Source: Saccharomonospora sp. NB11
GTDB lineage: Bacteria > Actinomycetota > Actinomycetes > Mycobacteriales > Pseudonocardiaceae
Direction of reading: 5' to 3'
NCBI RefSeq assembly: GCF_015910535.1
Contig: NZ_JACBJG010000003.1
Location: 372,001 to 436,000, forward strand
DNA length: 64,000 nt
The position numbers and the translations under genes were made by a program. The notes beneath the pieces are model-generated. The model worked only from the letters and a program-made list of their open reading frames with translations. It did no database searches and was not told the DNA's origin. Below, in pieces: positions 43,801-53,084 of this stretch; positions within the stretch are counted from its first letter, which is position 1; each line of letters starts with the position of its first letter.

Positions 43801-44233
43801 GGTGGACGCCGTGGACACTGCTCTCAGCTCCGATGTGGACAGCATGGCTGCCCAGGAGCAGGCCGAGGCCGCCGCGGTGGAGGACGTGCTCGGCAGGCTC
43901 ATCGCGCGTGGTTACACGTTCGTGCACCCGAGGGACCCCCAGGGCGAAATCGTCGCGGTGGTCGGGGTTCGCGTGCACGGGACCGTCGTCGACGTCGTCC
44001 GTTTCGACGCGGAGGACGACGTGACCGCCATGCGGATGCCGTCGGACGAGTCGAACATCCTCGCTCCGACCAGCGTGCAGTGGCGGCGCGACGGTGACAT
44101 GTACGAGGTCGTCGACGCGCTGCTCGACCTGCCCGACGTGCCCGAGACGCCGCCCACGGCCCGCGCGCTCGGCCGAGGCTGCTGGGTCGGCAACGACCGA
44201 GGGCGATCGGTGTACCTCCGCGCCAGTGCATGA
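43784..44233 (+). CDS. Hypothetical protein following DUF397
   Basis: The 149-residue product has no domain I know. A helical acidic start (residues 1-45) is followed by strands with YTFVHPRDPQGEIVAVVGVRVHGTVVDVVRFDAEDDVTAMR and a conserved-looking end RGCWVGNDRGRSVYLRA. It overlaps the DUF397 gene by 17 bp and has a ribosome site GGTGAG within it, so it is co-translated. Context suggests it belongs to the DUF397/XRE unit. Confidence 0.75.
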   Translation: MTLLSEVDAVDTALSSDVDSMAAQEQAEAAAVEDVLGRLIARGYTFVHPRDPQGEIVAVVGVRVHGTVVDVVRFDAEDDVTAMRMPSDESNILAPTSVQWRRDGDMYEVVDALLDLPDVPETPPTARALGRGCWVGNDRGRSVYLRASA

Positions 44234-44319
44234 GCTTCGCGTCACGGGAACGGGTCGCCCCGGGAGGCTTCGGGCCTAGACTGAGGGCGGCCCGTTCTCG
44301 TCTGTAGGGAGCCCTCTTC

Positions 44320-45861
44320 GTGAATCGAGTCCGGACGGATGAGGTTGAGCCGGAACCTCGTGAGGAATGCGGTGTCTTCGGAGTCTGGGCGCCGGGCGAG
44401 GACGTCGCGAAGCTGACGTACTACGGCCTGTACGCGCTGCAGCACCGCGGCCAGGAGGCGGCCGGCATCTCGGTGTCCAACGGCAAGCAGATCGTCGTGT
44501 TCAAGGACCTCGGTCTCGTCAGCCAGGTCTTCGACGAACAGGTGCTGTCGTCGTTGCAGGGCCACGTCGCCGTCGGTCACTGTCGCTACTCCACGACCGG
44601 CTCCGGCACGTGGGAGAACGCCCAACCCGTCTTCCACCAGACCAAGGCCGACACGGGACTGTCGCTCGGTCACAACGGCAACCTGGTGAACACCCACGAG
44701 CTGCACGAACGCGCGCAGCGGCTCGGCGTGGTCGAACGTGGCGGCGCCACCACCGACTCGCACCTGCTCTGCGGCCTGCTGGCCCACGCCGCCGCCGACC
44801 GGGGGCTGGAGGGCGCGGCCCTGGAACTGCTCCCGGACGTGCGCGGCGCGTTCTGCCTGGTGTTCGCCGACGAGAACACGCTCTACGCCGCCCGCGACCC
44901 CCACGGGGTCCGCCCGCTCGTGCTCGGCAGGCTCGAACGCGGCTGGGTGGTGGCGAGCGAGACCGCCGCCCTCGACATCGTCGGCGCGTCGTTCGTGCGC
45001 GAGGTCGAGCCCGGCGAACTCATCGCCATCGACGCGGGTGGCCTGCGGTCCAGCCGGTTCGCCAACCCCGAGCCCAAGGGCTGCGTCTTCGAGTACGTCT
45101 ACCTGGCCCGTCCCGACACGGTGATCTCCGGCCGCAGCGTGCACGCCACCCGGGTCGAGATCGGTCGCAGGCTCGCGAAGGAACACCCAGCCGACGCCGA
45201 CCTCGTCATCCCGGTGCCCGAGTCCGGCACCCCCGCCGCCATCGGGTACGCCCAGGGCTCCGGCATCCCCTACGGCTCCGGGCTGGTCAAGAACAACTAC
45301 GTCGGCCGCACGTTCATCCAGCCGTCGCAGACCATCCGGCAGCTCGGCATCCGCCTCAAGCTCAATCCGCTGCGCGAGGTCATCCGCGGCAAGCGGCTGG
45401 TCGTGGTCGACGACTCCATCGTGCGCGGCAACACCCAGCGCGCCCTCGTGCGCATGCTTCGCGAGGCGGGTGCCGTCGAGGTGCACGTCCGGATCGCCTC
45501 GCCGCCCGTGCGCTGGCCGTGCTTCTACGGCATCGACTTCGCCGAGCGTGCCGAGCTCGTCGCCAACGGCGCCGACCTCGACGGCATCCGTCGCCTGATC
45601 GGGGCCGACTCGTTGGGATATGTGTCACTCGACAGCCTCGTGGCCGCCTCCGAACAGCCCGCGTCGCGGCTCTGCGCGGCCTGTTTCGACGGCGAGTACC
45701 CGATTCCGCTGCCCGACGAAGAGCTGATCGGCAAGCACGTGCTCGAGAACCTCGGCGAGAGCGGCCCCGAAGCGATCCCGACGGAGTCGTCGGACAAACC
45801 GAGTCCGTTGCCCTCCGCGACGCCGGGGTACGGTGCCGAAGATGCCGTTCGGCGTCCCTAG
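44320..45861 (+). CDS. purF: Amidophosphoribosyltransferase
   Basis: PurF makes phosphoribosylamine from PRPP and glutamine, the first and controlled step of purine synthesis. The 513-residue product has a short propeptide and the nucleophile Cys in EECGVFGVW near 17, GHCRYSTTGSG near 88, the PRPP motif VVVDDSIVRGNT near 365 and the four iron-sulfur cysteines (GCVFEYVYLARPD, CFYGIDF, and CAAC near 450), so it is the 4Fe-4S B. subtilis-type. GGGAG stands 8-9 nt before the GTG. A TAGACT hexamer at 44277-44282 may be its -10. Confidence 0.96.
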   Translation: MNRVRTDEVEPEPREECGVFGVWAPGEDVAKLTYYGLYALQHRGQEAAGISVSNGKQIVVFKDLGLVSQVFDEQVLSSLQGHVAVGHCRYSTTGSGTWENAQPVFHQTKADTGLSLGHNGNLVNTHELHERAQRLGVVERGGATTDSHLLCGLLAHAAADRGLEGAALELLPDVRGAFCLVFADENTLYAARDPHGVRPLVLGRLERGWVVASETAALDIVGASFVREVEPGELIAIDAGGLRSSRFANPEPKGCVFEYVYLARPDTVISGRSVHATRVEIGRRLAKEHPADADLVIPVPESGTPAAIGYAQGSGIPYGSGLVKNNYVGRTFIQPSQTIRQLGIRLKLNPLREVIRGKRLVVVDDSIVRGNTQRALVRMLREAGAVEVHVRIASPPVRWPCFYGIDFAERAELVANGADLDGIRRLIGADSLGYVSLDSLVAASEQPASRLCAACFDGEYPIPLPDEELIGKHVLENLGESGPEAIPTESSDKPSPLPSATPGYGAEDAVRRP

Positions 45862-45891
45862 TCGTTACGAAGTGAGGATGGAGCCGCTTCC

Positions 45892-46962
45892 GTGAGCGAG
45901 TCCGCGCGCGCCACGTATGCCGCCGCCGGTGTCGACATCGACGCAGGCGACAAAGCCGTCGAACTGCTCAAGCCCCACGCCGAGCGAGCGGCTCGGCCCG
46001 AGGTGGTGGGCGGGGTCGGCGGTTTCGCCGGACTGTTCGCGCTCAAGGCGGGGCGGTGGACCGAGCCGCTGCTCGCGTCGTCCACCGACGGTGTCGGCAC
46101 CAAGATCGCCGTAGCCCAGGCGCTGGACAAGCACGACACCATCGGCATCGACCTCGTGGCGATGGTCGTGGACGATCTGGTGGTCACCGGCGCCGAGCCG
46201 CTGTTCCTCCAGGACTACATCGCCGTCGGCAAGGTGATCCCCGAGAAGATCGAGTCGATCGTGTCGGGGATCGCCGAAGGTTGTGTGCGAGCCGGCTGTG
46301 CCTTGCTCGGCGGAGAGACCGCGGAGCATCCCGGCATGATGGGCGAGCACGACTACGACGTGTCCGCCACCGGTGTGGGCGTGGTCGAGGCCTCGGCCGT
46401 GCTCCGACCGGAACTGGTGCGGCCGGGTGACGTCGTGATCGGCCTCGGCTCCACGGGGCTGCACTCCAACGGCTACTCGCTCGCGCGGCACGTGCTGCTC
46501 GACATCGCGCGGATGCCGTTGGAGGGCCACGTCGAGGAGTTCGGTCGCACGCTCGGCGAGGAGCTGCTCGAACCCACCCGGATCTACGCGAAGGACTGCC
46601 TCGCGCTCGTGGCCGAGGCGGAGGTGCGCACGTTCGCGCATGTCACCGGCGGCGGGCTCCAGGAGAACCTCGCGCGCGTGATGCCGCACGGCGTCGTGGC
46701 GCAGCTTGAACGTCAGACGTGGACGCCCGACCCGGTCTTCGCGATGATCGCGCAGCGCGGCCGCGTGGAGCGCGAGGAGATGGAGCGCACCTTCAACATG
46801 GGCGTCGGCATGGTGGTCGTCGTCTCGCCCGAGGACGTCGATCGCGCGCTCGCGGTGCTGACGGCCCGGCACGTGCCCGCGTGGGTGCTGGGCGAGGTGC
46901 GGCCGTCGGACGACCCGGACGGTCCGCGCGTGACCCTGACCGGGGACCATCCTCGCTTCTGA
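45892..46962 (+). CDS. purM: Phosphoribosylformylglycinamidine cyclo-ligase (AIR synthetase)
   Basis: PurM closes the imidazole ring, turning FGAM into AIR with ATP. The 356-residue enzyme shows TYAAAGVDIDAGDKAVELL, LLASSTDGVGTKIAVAQ near 65, GIDLVAMVVDDLVVTGAEPLF near 90, GGETAEHPGMM near 140 and GGGLQENLARVMP near 245. GGAG is 9 nt before the GTG. It follows purF by 30 bp, and arfB follows by 8 bp. Confidence 0.96.
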   Translation: MSESARATYAAAGVDIDAGDKAVELLKPHAERAARPEVVGGVGGFAGLFALKAGRWTEPLLASSTDGVGTKIAVAQALDKHDTIGIDLVAMVVDDLVVTGAEPLFLQDYIAVGKVIPEKIESIVSGIAEGCVRAGCALLGGETAEHPGMMGEHDYDVSATGVGVVEASAVLRPELVRPGDVVIGLGSTGLHSNGYSLARHVLLDIARMPLEGHVEEFGRTLGEELLEPTRIYAKDCLALVAEAEVRTFAHVTGGGLQENLARVMPHGVVAQLERQTWTPDPVFAMIAQRGRVEREEMERTFNMGVGMVVVVSPEDVDRALAVLTARHVPAWVLGEVRPSDDPDGPRVTLTGDHPRF

Positions 46963-46969
46963 CACGGAC

Positions 46970-47398
46970 GTGATGGCCGAGAACCTGCGGGTCAGCGCCC
47001 GATTCGTGATCGCCGAGTCGGAGCTGTCGGAGCGGTTCTCCCGAGCGTCCGGCCCGGGAGGCCAGGGCGTCAACACGACCTCGTCGCGGGTCGAGCTGTC
47101 GTTCGACGTGGCCCGCTCGCCGTCGGTGCCCGACGCGCTGCGCGCTCGGCTGCTGGAACGGTTGGGCGGGCGGCTCGTCCAGGGTGTGCTCACCGTCGTG
47201 GCGAGCGAGCACCGGGAGCAGTGGGCGAACCGGCGGGCGGCGCGGGAGCGGCTGGTCGCCCTGTTGCGGCAGGCCGCGGCTCCGCCGCCGAGGAAGCGCC
47301 GTCCCACGAAGCCCACGAGGGGCTCGCAGGAACGCCGCCTCGCGAGCAAGAAGCGCCGCTCCCAGCTCAAGCGCAACCGCCGCTCCTGGGACGACTGA
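46970..47398 (+). CDS. arfB: Peptidyl-tRNA hydrolase ArfB (ribosome rescue factor)
   Basis: ArfB frees ribosomes stalled on mRNA without a stop codon by hydrolysing the peptidyl-tRNA. The 142-residue protein has the release-factor GGQ motif in SGPGGQGVNTTSSRVEL near residue 30 and a basic tail (RKRRPTKPTRGSQERRLASKKRR) that would enter the empty mRNA tunnel. It starts with GTG-ATG 8 bp after purM and probably is co-transcribed. An array of 21-bp repeats follows it. Confidence 0.93.
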   Translation: MMAENLRVSARFVIAESELSERFSRASGPGGQGVNTTSSRVELSFDVARSPSVPDALRARLLERLGGRLVQGVLTVVASEHREQWANRRAARERLVALLRQAAAPPPRKRRPTKPTRGSQERRLASKKRRSQLKRNRRSWDD

Positions 47399-47411
47399 CC
47401 CCCCCGGACGT

Positions 47412-47612
47412 CGTGTCCGCAGCCCGCGCGCGCGTGTCCTCGGCCTGTGCACTCGTGTCCTCGGTCTGGGGACTCGTGTCCCCGGTCTGTGTACGCAAGT
47501 TTGCGCCGCACGTCGCGGACACGCGCGCAGGAGATGCGGACACGCGTGCGCAACTCGCGGACACGAGTGCGGGAGGTGCGGACACGCGCGCGCAGCTCGC
47601 GGACACGCCGGG
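47412..47612. repeat. Palindromic array of 21-bp repeats (array B)
   Basis: Four units in one orientation, cores CGTGTCC at 47412, 47433, 47454 and 47475, are followed by a perfect palindrome CGCAAGTTTGCG (47494-47505) and five units in the other orientation, cores GCGGACACG at 47515, 47536, 47557, 47578 and 47599. Every step is exactly 21 bp. The last unit is GCGGACACGCCGGG, the same end as in array A (11574-11587). It lies between the convergent arfB and response-regulator genes. Confidence 0.9.
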
Positions 47613-47621
47613 TTGGGTTGC

Positions 47622-48302
47622 TCAGGGGCGCCAGTGGTACTGCCGTTCGGGGCGGCCGGTGTGGCCGTAGCGGAGGCGGACGTCCGCCTGGCCGGTGTCG
47701 ACGAAGTGTTCGAGGTACCGGCGGGCGCTCGGGCGGGACAGTCGTGTCACGTGCGCGCACTCCGTCGCCGACAGCCCTTCGGGGTGAGCCGTCAGCGCGC
47801 CCTTCACCAGCTCCGCCGTCTGCGTGGTGAGGCCCTTGGGCAGCGGTGCCGTGCCGGGCCGGCGGGTCCCGAACACGTCGTCGACGTCGGGTTGCGCTGC
47901 CGCCGGACGGGTCGCCAGCCGGGCCAACTTCCGGTGCAGCGACCCCGCTCGGTCGAGCTGGTCGCGCAGCGCGGCGTAGGAGAACGGCTTGATGAGGTAG
48001 TGCAGCGCCCCGCCGCGCAGTGACCGGCGGATGGTGTCCACGTCGCGCGCGGCGGTGATGACGATGACGTCGATGTCCACGGTCGTCGGGTCGGCGCGCA
48101 ATTCCCGCAGCACGGTGAGCCCGTCGACGTCGGGAAGGTAGATGTCGAGCAGGACGAGGTCGGGTCTCTCCTCCCGGACGAGCCGCAACGCTTCCGCGCC
48201 GGTGTGGGCCGCGCCGATCACGGTGAACCCGGGTGTGCGGTCGACGTACCCGCTGTGCACCTTGGCCACCATGAAGTCGTCGTCGACGACGAGTACCCGC
48301 AT
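47622..48302 (-). CDS. Response regulator, CitB/DcuR-like
   Basis: The 226-residue regulator has a receiver domain with acid pocket LVVDDDFM, phosphorylation Asp in LVLLDIYLPDVDGL near 54, Thr in VIVITAA near 84 and Lys in YLIKPFS near 105, and a C-terminal helix-turn-helix (PEGLSATECAHVTRLSRPSARRYLEHFVD) as in regulators of citrate/dicarboxylate uptake. It starts at ATG 48302 sharing one base with the kinase stop. It should control the divergent tctCBA genes. Confidence 0.92.
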   Translation of the reverse strand: MRVLVVDDDFMVAKVHSGYVDRTPGFTVIGAAHTGAEALRLVREERPDLVLLDIYLPDVDGLTVLRELRADPTTVDIDVIVITAARDVDTIRRSLRGGALHYLIKPFSYAALRDQLDRAGSLHRKLARLATRPAAAQPDVDDVFGTRRPGTAPLPKGLTTQTAELVKGALTAHPEGLSATECAHVTRLSRPSARRYLEHFVDTGQADVRLRYGHTGRPERQYHWRP

Positions 48303-49879
48303 CACGGTGCCACCATCTCGGTCGGCGGCGCGGAGGGCAAGACCGCTGTGAACACCGCACCACTGTCGTTGTGCAGCTCCACCCGGCCGCCGCGGCGACG
48401 ACACGCCTGACGGGTGAGCGCGAGCCCGAGCCCGCGTCCGTGTTCGGCGGCTTTGGTGGTGAAGCCGTGCGCGAACACCTCGGTGGCGATCTCCGGCGCC
48501 ACGCCGGGGCCGGAGTCCCGCACCACCACCGTCACCGTCCCGTCGTGGTCACGGACGTCGACCTCCACCCAGGCGTCCGGTGCTCCGCGTACGGCGTCGA
48601 GGGCGTTGTCGACGAGGTTGCCGACCACGGTCACGAGGTCGGCGGACAGGCGTTCGTCGGTGTCGGAGAGGTAGCTGTCGTCGGTGAGTCGCAGCCCGGT
48701 GCCCTGTTCGGCCGCGAGGCTGGCCTTGGCGATGAGCAGGGCGGCCACGGCGGTGTCGCCGATGCGGGCGGTCACCTGGTCGTGCCATTCCTCGTGCTCG
48801 CGCCGGACCAGGTCGACGTACTGGCGGACTTCGTCGTACTCGCCGAGTTCGATGAGTCCGGCGATGGTGTGCAGGCGGTTGGAGAACTCGTGTGCCTGGG
48901 CCCGCAGGGTGTCGGTGGTGCGCGAGCTGGTCGCCAGTTCCTCCCGCAACGTCACGAGTTCGGTGCGGTCGCGCAAGGTCACCACCGCGCCGAGGCGGCG
49001 GCCGTCGCGCGACACGGGCATGCGGTTGAGCACGAGCACCCGCCCGGCGCGCAGCACGATCTGGTCGACTCCGTCGGTCTGCCCGGTGAGGACGTCGCGC
49101 AGCCGCCCGCCGAGGTCGAGGTCGTCGACGGCGGCGCCGACGCAGTCGACGGGGAGGGCGAGCAGTTGTCGGGCGTGGTCGTTGACCAGCGTGATGCGGT
49201 GCTGTTGGTCGAGGCCCACCACGCCTTCCTTGATGCCGTGCAGCAACGCCTCCCGGTGTTCCACGAGCCCGGTGATCTCGCGGGGTTCGAGCCCGAGGGT
49301 CTGCCGCTTCACCCGCCACGCGAGCAGGAACGACCCCGCGACGCCGAGCACCAGCGCCATGCCGAGGAGCGCGAGCGCGTCGGCGGGCCGGTTGGCGACG
49401 CCCTCGAAGAAGCCGGGCATGGCCTTGCCCGCGGCGACGATCCCGATCATGCGGCCGCGGGCGTCCATCACGGGCACGTGCGCGACGAGGGAGCCGTCCA
49501 CCTCGCCGACCCAGGCGCGGCCTCGTGTCACCGTGCTGTCGCCGAGTGGCAACGGCGTGCGCAGTTGCGAGGGGTCGGGTGTGGCGAGGACGGTGCGGTC
49601 GGCCTGGGCGATGACCACGAAGTCGGCTCCGGACAGGCTCCGCGCGCTCTCGGCGAAGCCGGGCAGCGGGTCGTGGTTGACGGGATCGGTGAGGCTCGCG
49701 CCCACGCCGGGGGTGGCCGCGACGTTCTCCGCCACGGACAGCAGCGCGCGGCCCTCGTCCTCGACGAAGTTGTCGTTCGACTGGATCACCGAGTACACGG
49801 TCACACAGCCGAGCAGCGCGAACACGAGCGACAGGTGCCAGCCCAACAACTGCCTGGCCAGCGACTTCTTGCTCCCCAC
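48302..49879 (-). CDS. Sensor histidine kinase, CitA/DcuS-like
   Basis: The 525-residue sensor has a membrane helix near 12-32, an extracellular PAS/Cache domain (about 40-175) of the CitA type, a second membrane helix near 185-205, a cytoplasmic PAS (LLHGIKEGVVGLDQQHRITLVND) and the kinase core with the phospho-His in HEFSNRLHTIAGLIELG near 360, N-box LVTVVGNLVDNALDAV and G-box RDSGPGVA and GRGLGLALT. It likely binds a tri- or dicarboxylate outside. I use the GTG at 49879, which has CATAGT exactly 6 nt upstream; the frame is open to 49933. Confidence 0.92.
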   Translation of the reverse strand: MGSKKSLARQLLGWHLSLVFALLGCVTVYSVIQSNDNFVEDEGRALLSVAENVAATPGVGASLTDPVNHDPLPGFAESARSLSGADFVVIAQADRTVLATPDPSQLRTPLPLGDSTVTRGRAWVGEVDGSLVAHVPVMDARGRMIGIVAAGKAMPGFFEGVANRPADALALLGMALVLGVAGSFLLAWRVKRQTLGLEPREITGLVEHREALLHGIKEGVVGLDQQHRITLVNDHARQLLALPVDCVGAAVDDLDLGGRLRDVLTGQTDGVDQIVLRAGRVLVLNRMPVSRDGRRLGAVVTLRDRTELVTLREELATSSRTTDTLRAQAHEFSNRLHTIAGLIELGEYDEVRQYVDLVRREHEEWHDQVTARIGDTAVAALLIAKASLAAEQGTGLRLTDDSYLSDTDERLSADLVTVVGNLVDNALDAVRGAPDAWVEVDVRDHDGTVTVVVRDSGPGVAPEIATEVFAHGFTTKAAEHGRGLGLALTRQACRRRGGRVELHNDSGAVFTAVLPSAPPTEMVAP

Positions 49880-50021
49880 CGGGCCACTATGACACCGGCT
49901 GCGCGGGTCGGCGGACGACCACAACGACCACAACGATCGTTAGGTGCGTAACCGCGACGGTATGGGGGCCGCTCGGGCACGATGACGCGCTGTCAGATCA
50001 GCCCTCACAGTGAGGTGAGAA
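49880..50021. promoter_or_regulatory. Divergent control region of the two-component and tct operons
   Basis: In this 142-bp gap GACCACAAC occurs twice in direct tandem (49917-49925, 49926-49934) followed by GATCGTT. Such 9-10 bp direct repeats are typical sites for CitB/DcuR-type regulators. GAGGTGAGAA just before the tctC GTG is its ribosome site. Confidence 0.55.
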
Positions 50022-51008
50022 GTGCGCCAACCGAAGACGTGGCTCGCGGTGCTCGGCGCGGTACTGCTCGTGTTGCTCGTTCCACCGTTGATCTCCACGG
50101 GCGGTGACGAGGCGGACTCGCGCATCCGCGGTCTGCGGGTGATGGTGCCGAACACGCCGGGCGGTGGCTACGACATCACGGCCCGCACGGCGGTGAAGGT
50201 GTTCGAGGACGCCGACCTGAACGGGCCGACGGAGGTCTTCAACCTGCCGGGCGCGGGCGGCACGGTCGCGCTGGGGCGGCTCGTCGCCGAACGTGGCAAC
50301 GGCAAGCTCGCCATGTCGATGGGGCTCGGCGTGGTCGGGTCCGTCTACACGAACTCGTCGCCGTCGACGTTGCAGGACACGACGCCCATCGCGAAGCTCA
50401 CCGAGGAAGCCGACATCATCGTCGTCGGCAAGGACTCGCCCTACGAGGACGTCCACGACCTGTTGGAGGCGTGGAAGGCGGACCCGAACGGCATGCCGGT
50501 CGGCGGTGGTTCGTCGCCCGGCGGTCCGGACCACCTCGCGCCGATGTTGACGGCCAAGGCCGTGGGACTCGACCCGAGGAAGGTCAACTACGTGCCGTTC
50601 GACGGCGGCGGCGAGCTGATGGCCTCCGTACTCGGCGGGAAGATCGCGTTCGGCGTGTCGGGAGTCGGAGAGACCCGCGACCAGATCGAGGCGGGGGAGC
50701 TGCGGGCATTGGCCGTGACGAGCCCGGAGCGGGTTCCCGGCATCGACGCCCCGACGTTGCAGGAGGTGGGCGTCGACGTCAGCTTCACCAACTGGCGCGG
50801 CGTCGTGGCACCGCCGGATCTGTCGGACGACGACCGGCGGAAGTTGATCGACCTGTTCACCGCGATGCACGACACCGACCAGTGGCGTGAGGCCCTGCGG
50901 CTCAACGGCTGGGACGACGCGTTCGCCACCGGCGAGGAGTTCGGCGATTTCCTCGCGGCCGAGAACGCCAGGGTCGCGTCGGTGCTGAAGGAGCTGGGGC
51001 TGGCATGA
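50022..51008 (+). CDS. tctC: Tripartite tricarboxylate transporter binding protein TctC
   Basis: TctC is the extracytoplasmic receptor that hands citrate-like carboxylates to TctAB. The 328-residue product has an N-terminal hydrophobic signal/anchor (residues 7-25, no clear lipobox) and the Bug-family fold: VMVPNTPGGGYDITART near 40 (the loop that grips the carboxylate), PGAGGTVAL near 75, VGGGSSPGGPDHLAP near 160 and VNYVPFDGGGELMASVLGG near 190. The TctB start overlaps its stop (ATGA). The substrate is unknown. Confidence 0.94.
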   Translation: MRQPKTWLAVLGAVLLVLLVPPLISTGGDEADSRIRGLRVMVPNTPGGGYDITARTAVKVFEDADLNGPTEVFNLPGAGGTVALGRLVAERGNGKLAMSMGLGVVGSVYTNSSPSTLQDTTPIAKLTEEADIIVVGKDSPYEDVHDLLEAWKADPNGMPVGGGSSPGGPDHLAPMLTAKAVGLDPRKVNYVPFDGGGELMASVLGGKIAFGVSGVGETRDQIEAGELRALAVTSPERVPGIDAPTLQEVGVDVSFTNWRGVVAPPDLSDDDRRKLIDLFTAMHDTDQWREALRLNGWDDAFATGEEFGDFLAAENARVASVLKELGLA

Positions 51009-51553
51009 ACGCACCTGCCGTGAACACCACCGACGATTCCGAACCCGACGACCGCGCGCCACGCCGCTGGTGGCAGGGGCGCGGCGAGCTGGGACTCTGT
51101 GCGTTCCTGTTCGCGCTCGGCGTGTTGGTGATCGCCGACGCGGTGAGCCTGCCCACCGACTTCACCCAGCGCGGCCCACTCGGGCCGAAGGCGGTGCCCG
51201 TGGTCGTGGGCGGCCTGTTGCTGCTGGTCGCGGCCTTCCTGGCCGTCGACGTGCTGCGCGGGGGTCGGGGCGAGGCCGAGGGCGGCGAGGACGTGGACCT
51301 GTCGACGCCGCCCGACCGGCGGACGGTGCTACTCCTCTCCGGCGCGTTCCTTGCCAACGCCGCGTTGATCGACGTGGTCGGGTTCCCGTTGTCGTCGGCA
51401 CTGATGTTCTGGGGCGTGGCCTACGCGCTGGGCAGCCGTGACACGGTGCGCGACCCGTTGATCGCAGCGGTGTTGTCGGTGACGACGTGGTTCGTCTTCA
51501 ACGAGCTGCTGGGCGTGTCGTTGCCCGGTGGCCCCCTGATGGAGGTGCTGTAG
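51005..51553 (+). CDS. tctB: Tripartite tricarboxylate transporter small subunit TctB
   Basis: TctB is the small four-helix membrane subunit. The 182 residues have a polar start, helices near 32-50, 65-85, 112-132 and 140-165, and the family start GELGLCAFLFALGVLVIADAVSLPTDFTQRGPLGPKAVP. It overlaps tctC by 4 bp and is followed after 3 bp by tctA. Confidence 0.92.
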   Translation: MNAPAVNTTDDSEPDDRAPRRWWQGRGELGLCAFLFALGVLVIADAVSLPTDFTQRGPLGPKAVPVVVGGLLLLVAAFLAVDVLRGGRGEAEGGEDVDLSTPPDRRTVLLLSGAFLANAALIDVVGFPLSSALMFWGVAYALGSRDTVRDPLIAAVLSVTTWFVFNELLGVSLPGGPLMEVL

Positions 51554-51556
51554 CCG

Positions 51557-53074
51557 ATGGACGTCACAGCGTCGCTGTCGAACCTGATCGACGGCTTCGG
51601 CACCGCGCTCACCCCGACCAACCTGTTGTTCGCCGCGCTGGGCGTGGTGCTCGGGACGGCCATCGGGGTGTTGCCGGGAATCGGCCCGGCGATGGCGGTC
51701 GCTCTGCTGCTGCCCGTGACGTACGGGCTGGACCCCACCGCCGCGTTCATCATGTTCGCGGGCATCTACTACGGCGGCATGTTCGGTGGCTCCACCACGT
51801 CGATCCTGCTGAACACTCCGGGCGAGAGCGCTTCGGTGGTGACCGCGATCGAGGGTTATCCGCTGGCCAAGCGGGGCAAGGCACCGCAGGCGCTGGCCGC
51901 GGCCGCGATCGGCAACTTCGTCGGCGGCCTGATCGGCACTCTCGCGCTGGTGCTGCTGGCGCCGGTCGTGGCGTCGCTGGCCGTGGACATCGGCGCGCCG
52001 GACTACTTCGCCGTGATGGTGCTCGCGTTCGTCGCGGTGACGTCGGTGCTGGGCAGGTCGCGGGTGCGCGGGTTCGCGTCCCTGTTGATCGGGTTGTCGA
52101 TCGGCCTCGTGGGTCTCGACCAGATGACCGGGCAGGCGCGGCTGACGTTCGGTTCGTTGCATCTGTCCGACGGGATCGACGTGGTGATCGTGGCGGTCGG
52201 CCTGTTCGCGGTCGGTGAGGCCCTGTGGGTGGCGGCGCACCTGCGTCAGACACCCGAGAAGCCGTTGGCGGCGGGACAGCCGTGGCTGGGGCGCGACGAT
52301 CTCCGACGCACCTGGAAGCCGTGGCTGCGTGGCCCGGTGATCGGCTTCCCGTTCGGGGCGATTCCGGCCGGTGGTGCGGAGATCCCGACGTTCCTGTCGT
52401 ACGTCACCGAGCGGCGGCTGGCCAAGCGCAAGGACGAGTTCGGCAAGGGCGCCATCGAGGGCGTGGCGGGACCGGAGTCCACGGCGAGCGCGTCGGCGGC
52501 GGGGACGTTGACGACGATGCTCACGCTCGGGCTGCCCACCACGGCCGTCACCGCAGTGATGCTCGCGGCGTTCCAGCAGTACGGCATCCAGCCCGGGCCG
52601 CTGCTGTTCGACCACGAGTCGGAACTGGTGTGGGCGCTGGTGGCGAGCTTGTTCGTGGGGTTGGTGCTGCTGTTGGTCATCAACCTGCCGCTCGCTCCGG
52701 TGTGGGCGAAGTTGCTGCGCATCCCACGGCCGTACCTCTACGCGGGCATTTTGTTCTTCGCCGCCGTGGGCGCGTACTCCGTGGGTGGTCAGGCGATCGA
52801 CCTGGTGCTGTTGTTCGTCGTCGGCGTGATCGGGTTCGTGATGCGCCGGTTCGGGCTTCCCGTGCTGCCCGCGATCATCGGCGTGATCCTCGGCCCGGCG
52901 GCCGAACTGCAGATGCGTCGTGCGCTGCAGATCAGCAACGGCGACCTGATCGGTCTGGTCGATTCGCCGATGGCGGTGACCGTCTACGTCGTGGTGGCGT
53001 TGATCCTGGCCTGGCCCTTGCTGCGTCGCCTGCTGTCGCAGGGCAGGAACCGCGAGGAGGTCGGGGCTTCCTGA
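51557..53074 (+). CDS. tctA: Tripartite tricarboxylate transporter large subunit TctA
   Basis: TctA is the large ion-coupled permease. The 505-residue product has about twelve membrane helices and the family signature [24 protein letters not shown] near 35 with [21 protein letters not shown] near 70, plus [44 protein letters not shown] in the second half. GGAGG stands 12 nt before the ATG. It is last in the tctCBA operon and convergent with the oxidoreductase gene. Confidence 0.95.
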   Translation: MDVTASLSNLIDGFGTALTPTNLLFAALGVVLGTAIGVLPGIGPAMAVALLLPVTYGLDPTAAFIMFAGIYYGGMFGGSTTSILLNTPGESASVVTAIEGYPLAKRGKAPQALAAAAIGNFVGGLIGTLALVLLAPVVASLAVDIGAPDYFAVMVLAFVAVTSVLGRSRVRGFASLLIGLSIGLVGLDQMTGQARLTFGSLHLSDGIDVVIVAVGLFAVGEALWVAAHLRQTPEKPLAAGQPWLGRDDLRRTWKPWLRGPVIGFPFGAIPAGGAEIPTFLSYVTERRLAKRKDEFGKGAIEGVAGPESTASASAAGTLTTMLTLGLPTTAVTAVMLAAFQQYGIQPGPLLFDHESELVWALVASLFVGLVLLLVINLPLAPVWAKLLRIPRPYLYAGILFFAAVGAYSVGGQAIDLVLLFVVGVIGFVMRRFGLPVLPAIIGVILGPAAELQMRRALQISNGDLIGLVDSPMAVTVYVVVALILAWPLLRRLLSQGRNREEVGAS

Positions 53075-53084
53075 TCGCCGGCGT

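Noticed and set aside
47412-47612. CRISPR array
   Set aside because: The 21-bp units follow each other without spacers, point in two opposite directions and have no cas genes near; the units vary as whole repeats, not as repeat plus unique spacer.
45865-48363. 832-codon minus-strand frame over purM and arfB
   Set aside because: It spans several well-supported genes on the other strand and the repeat array, with low-complexity Arg/His-rich product.
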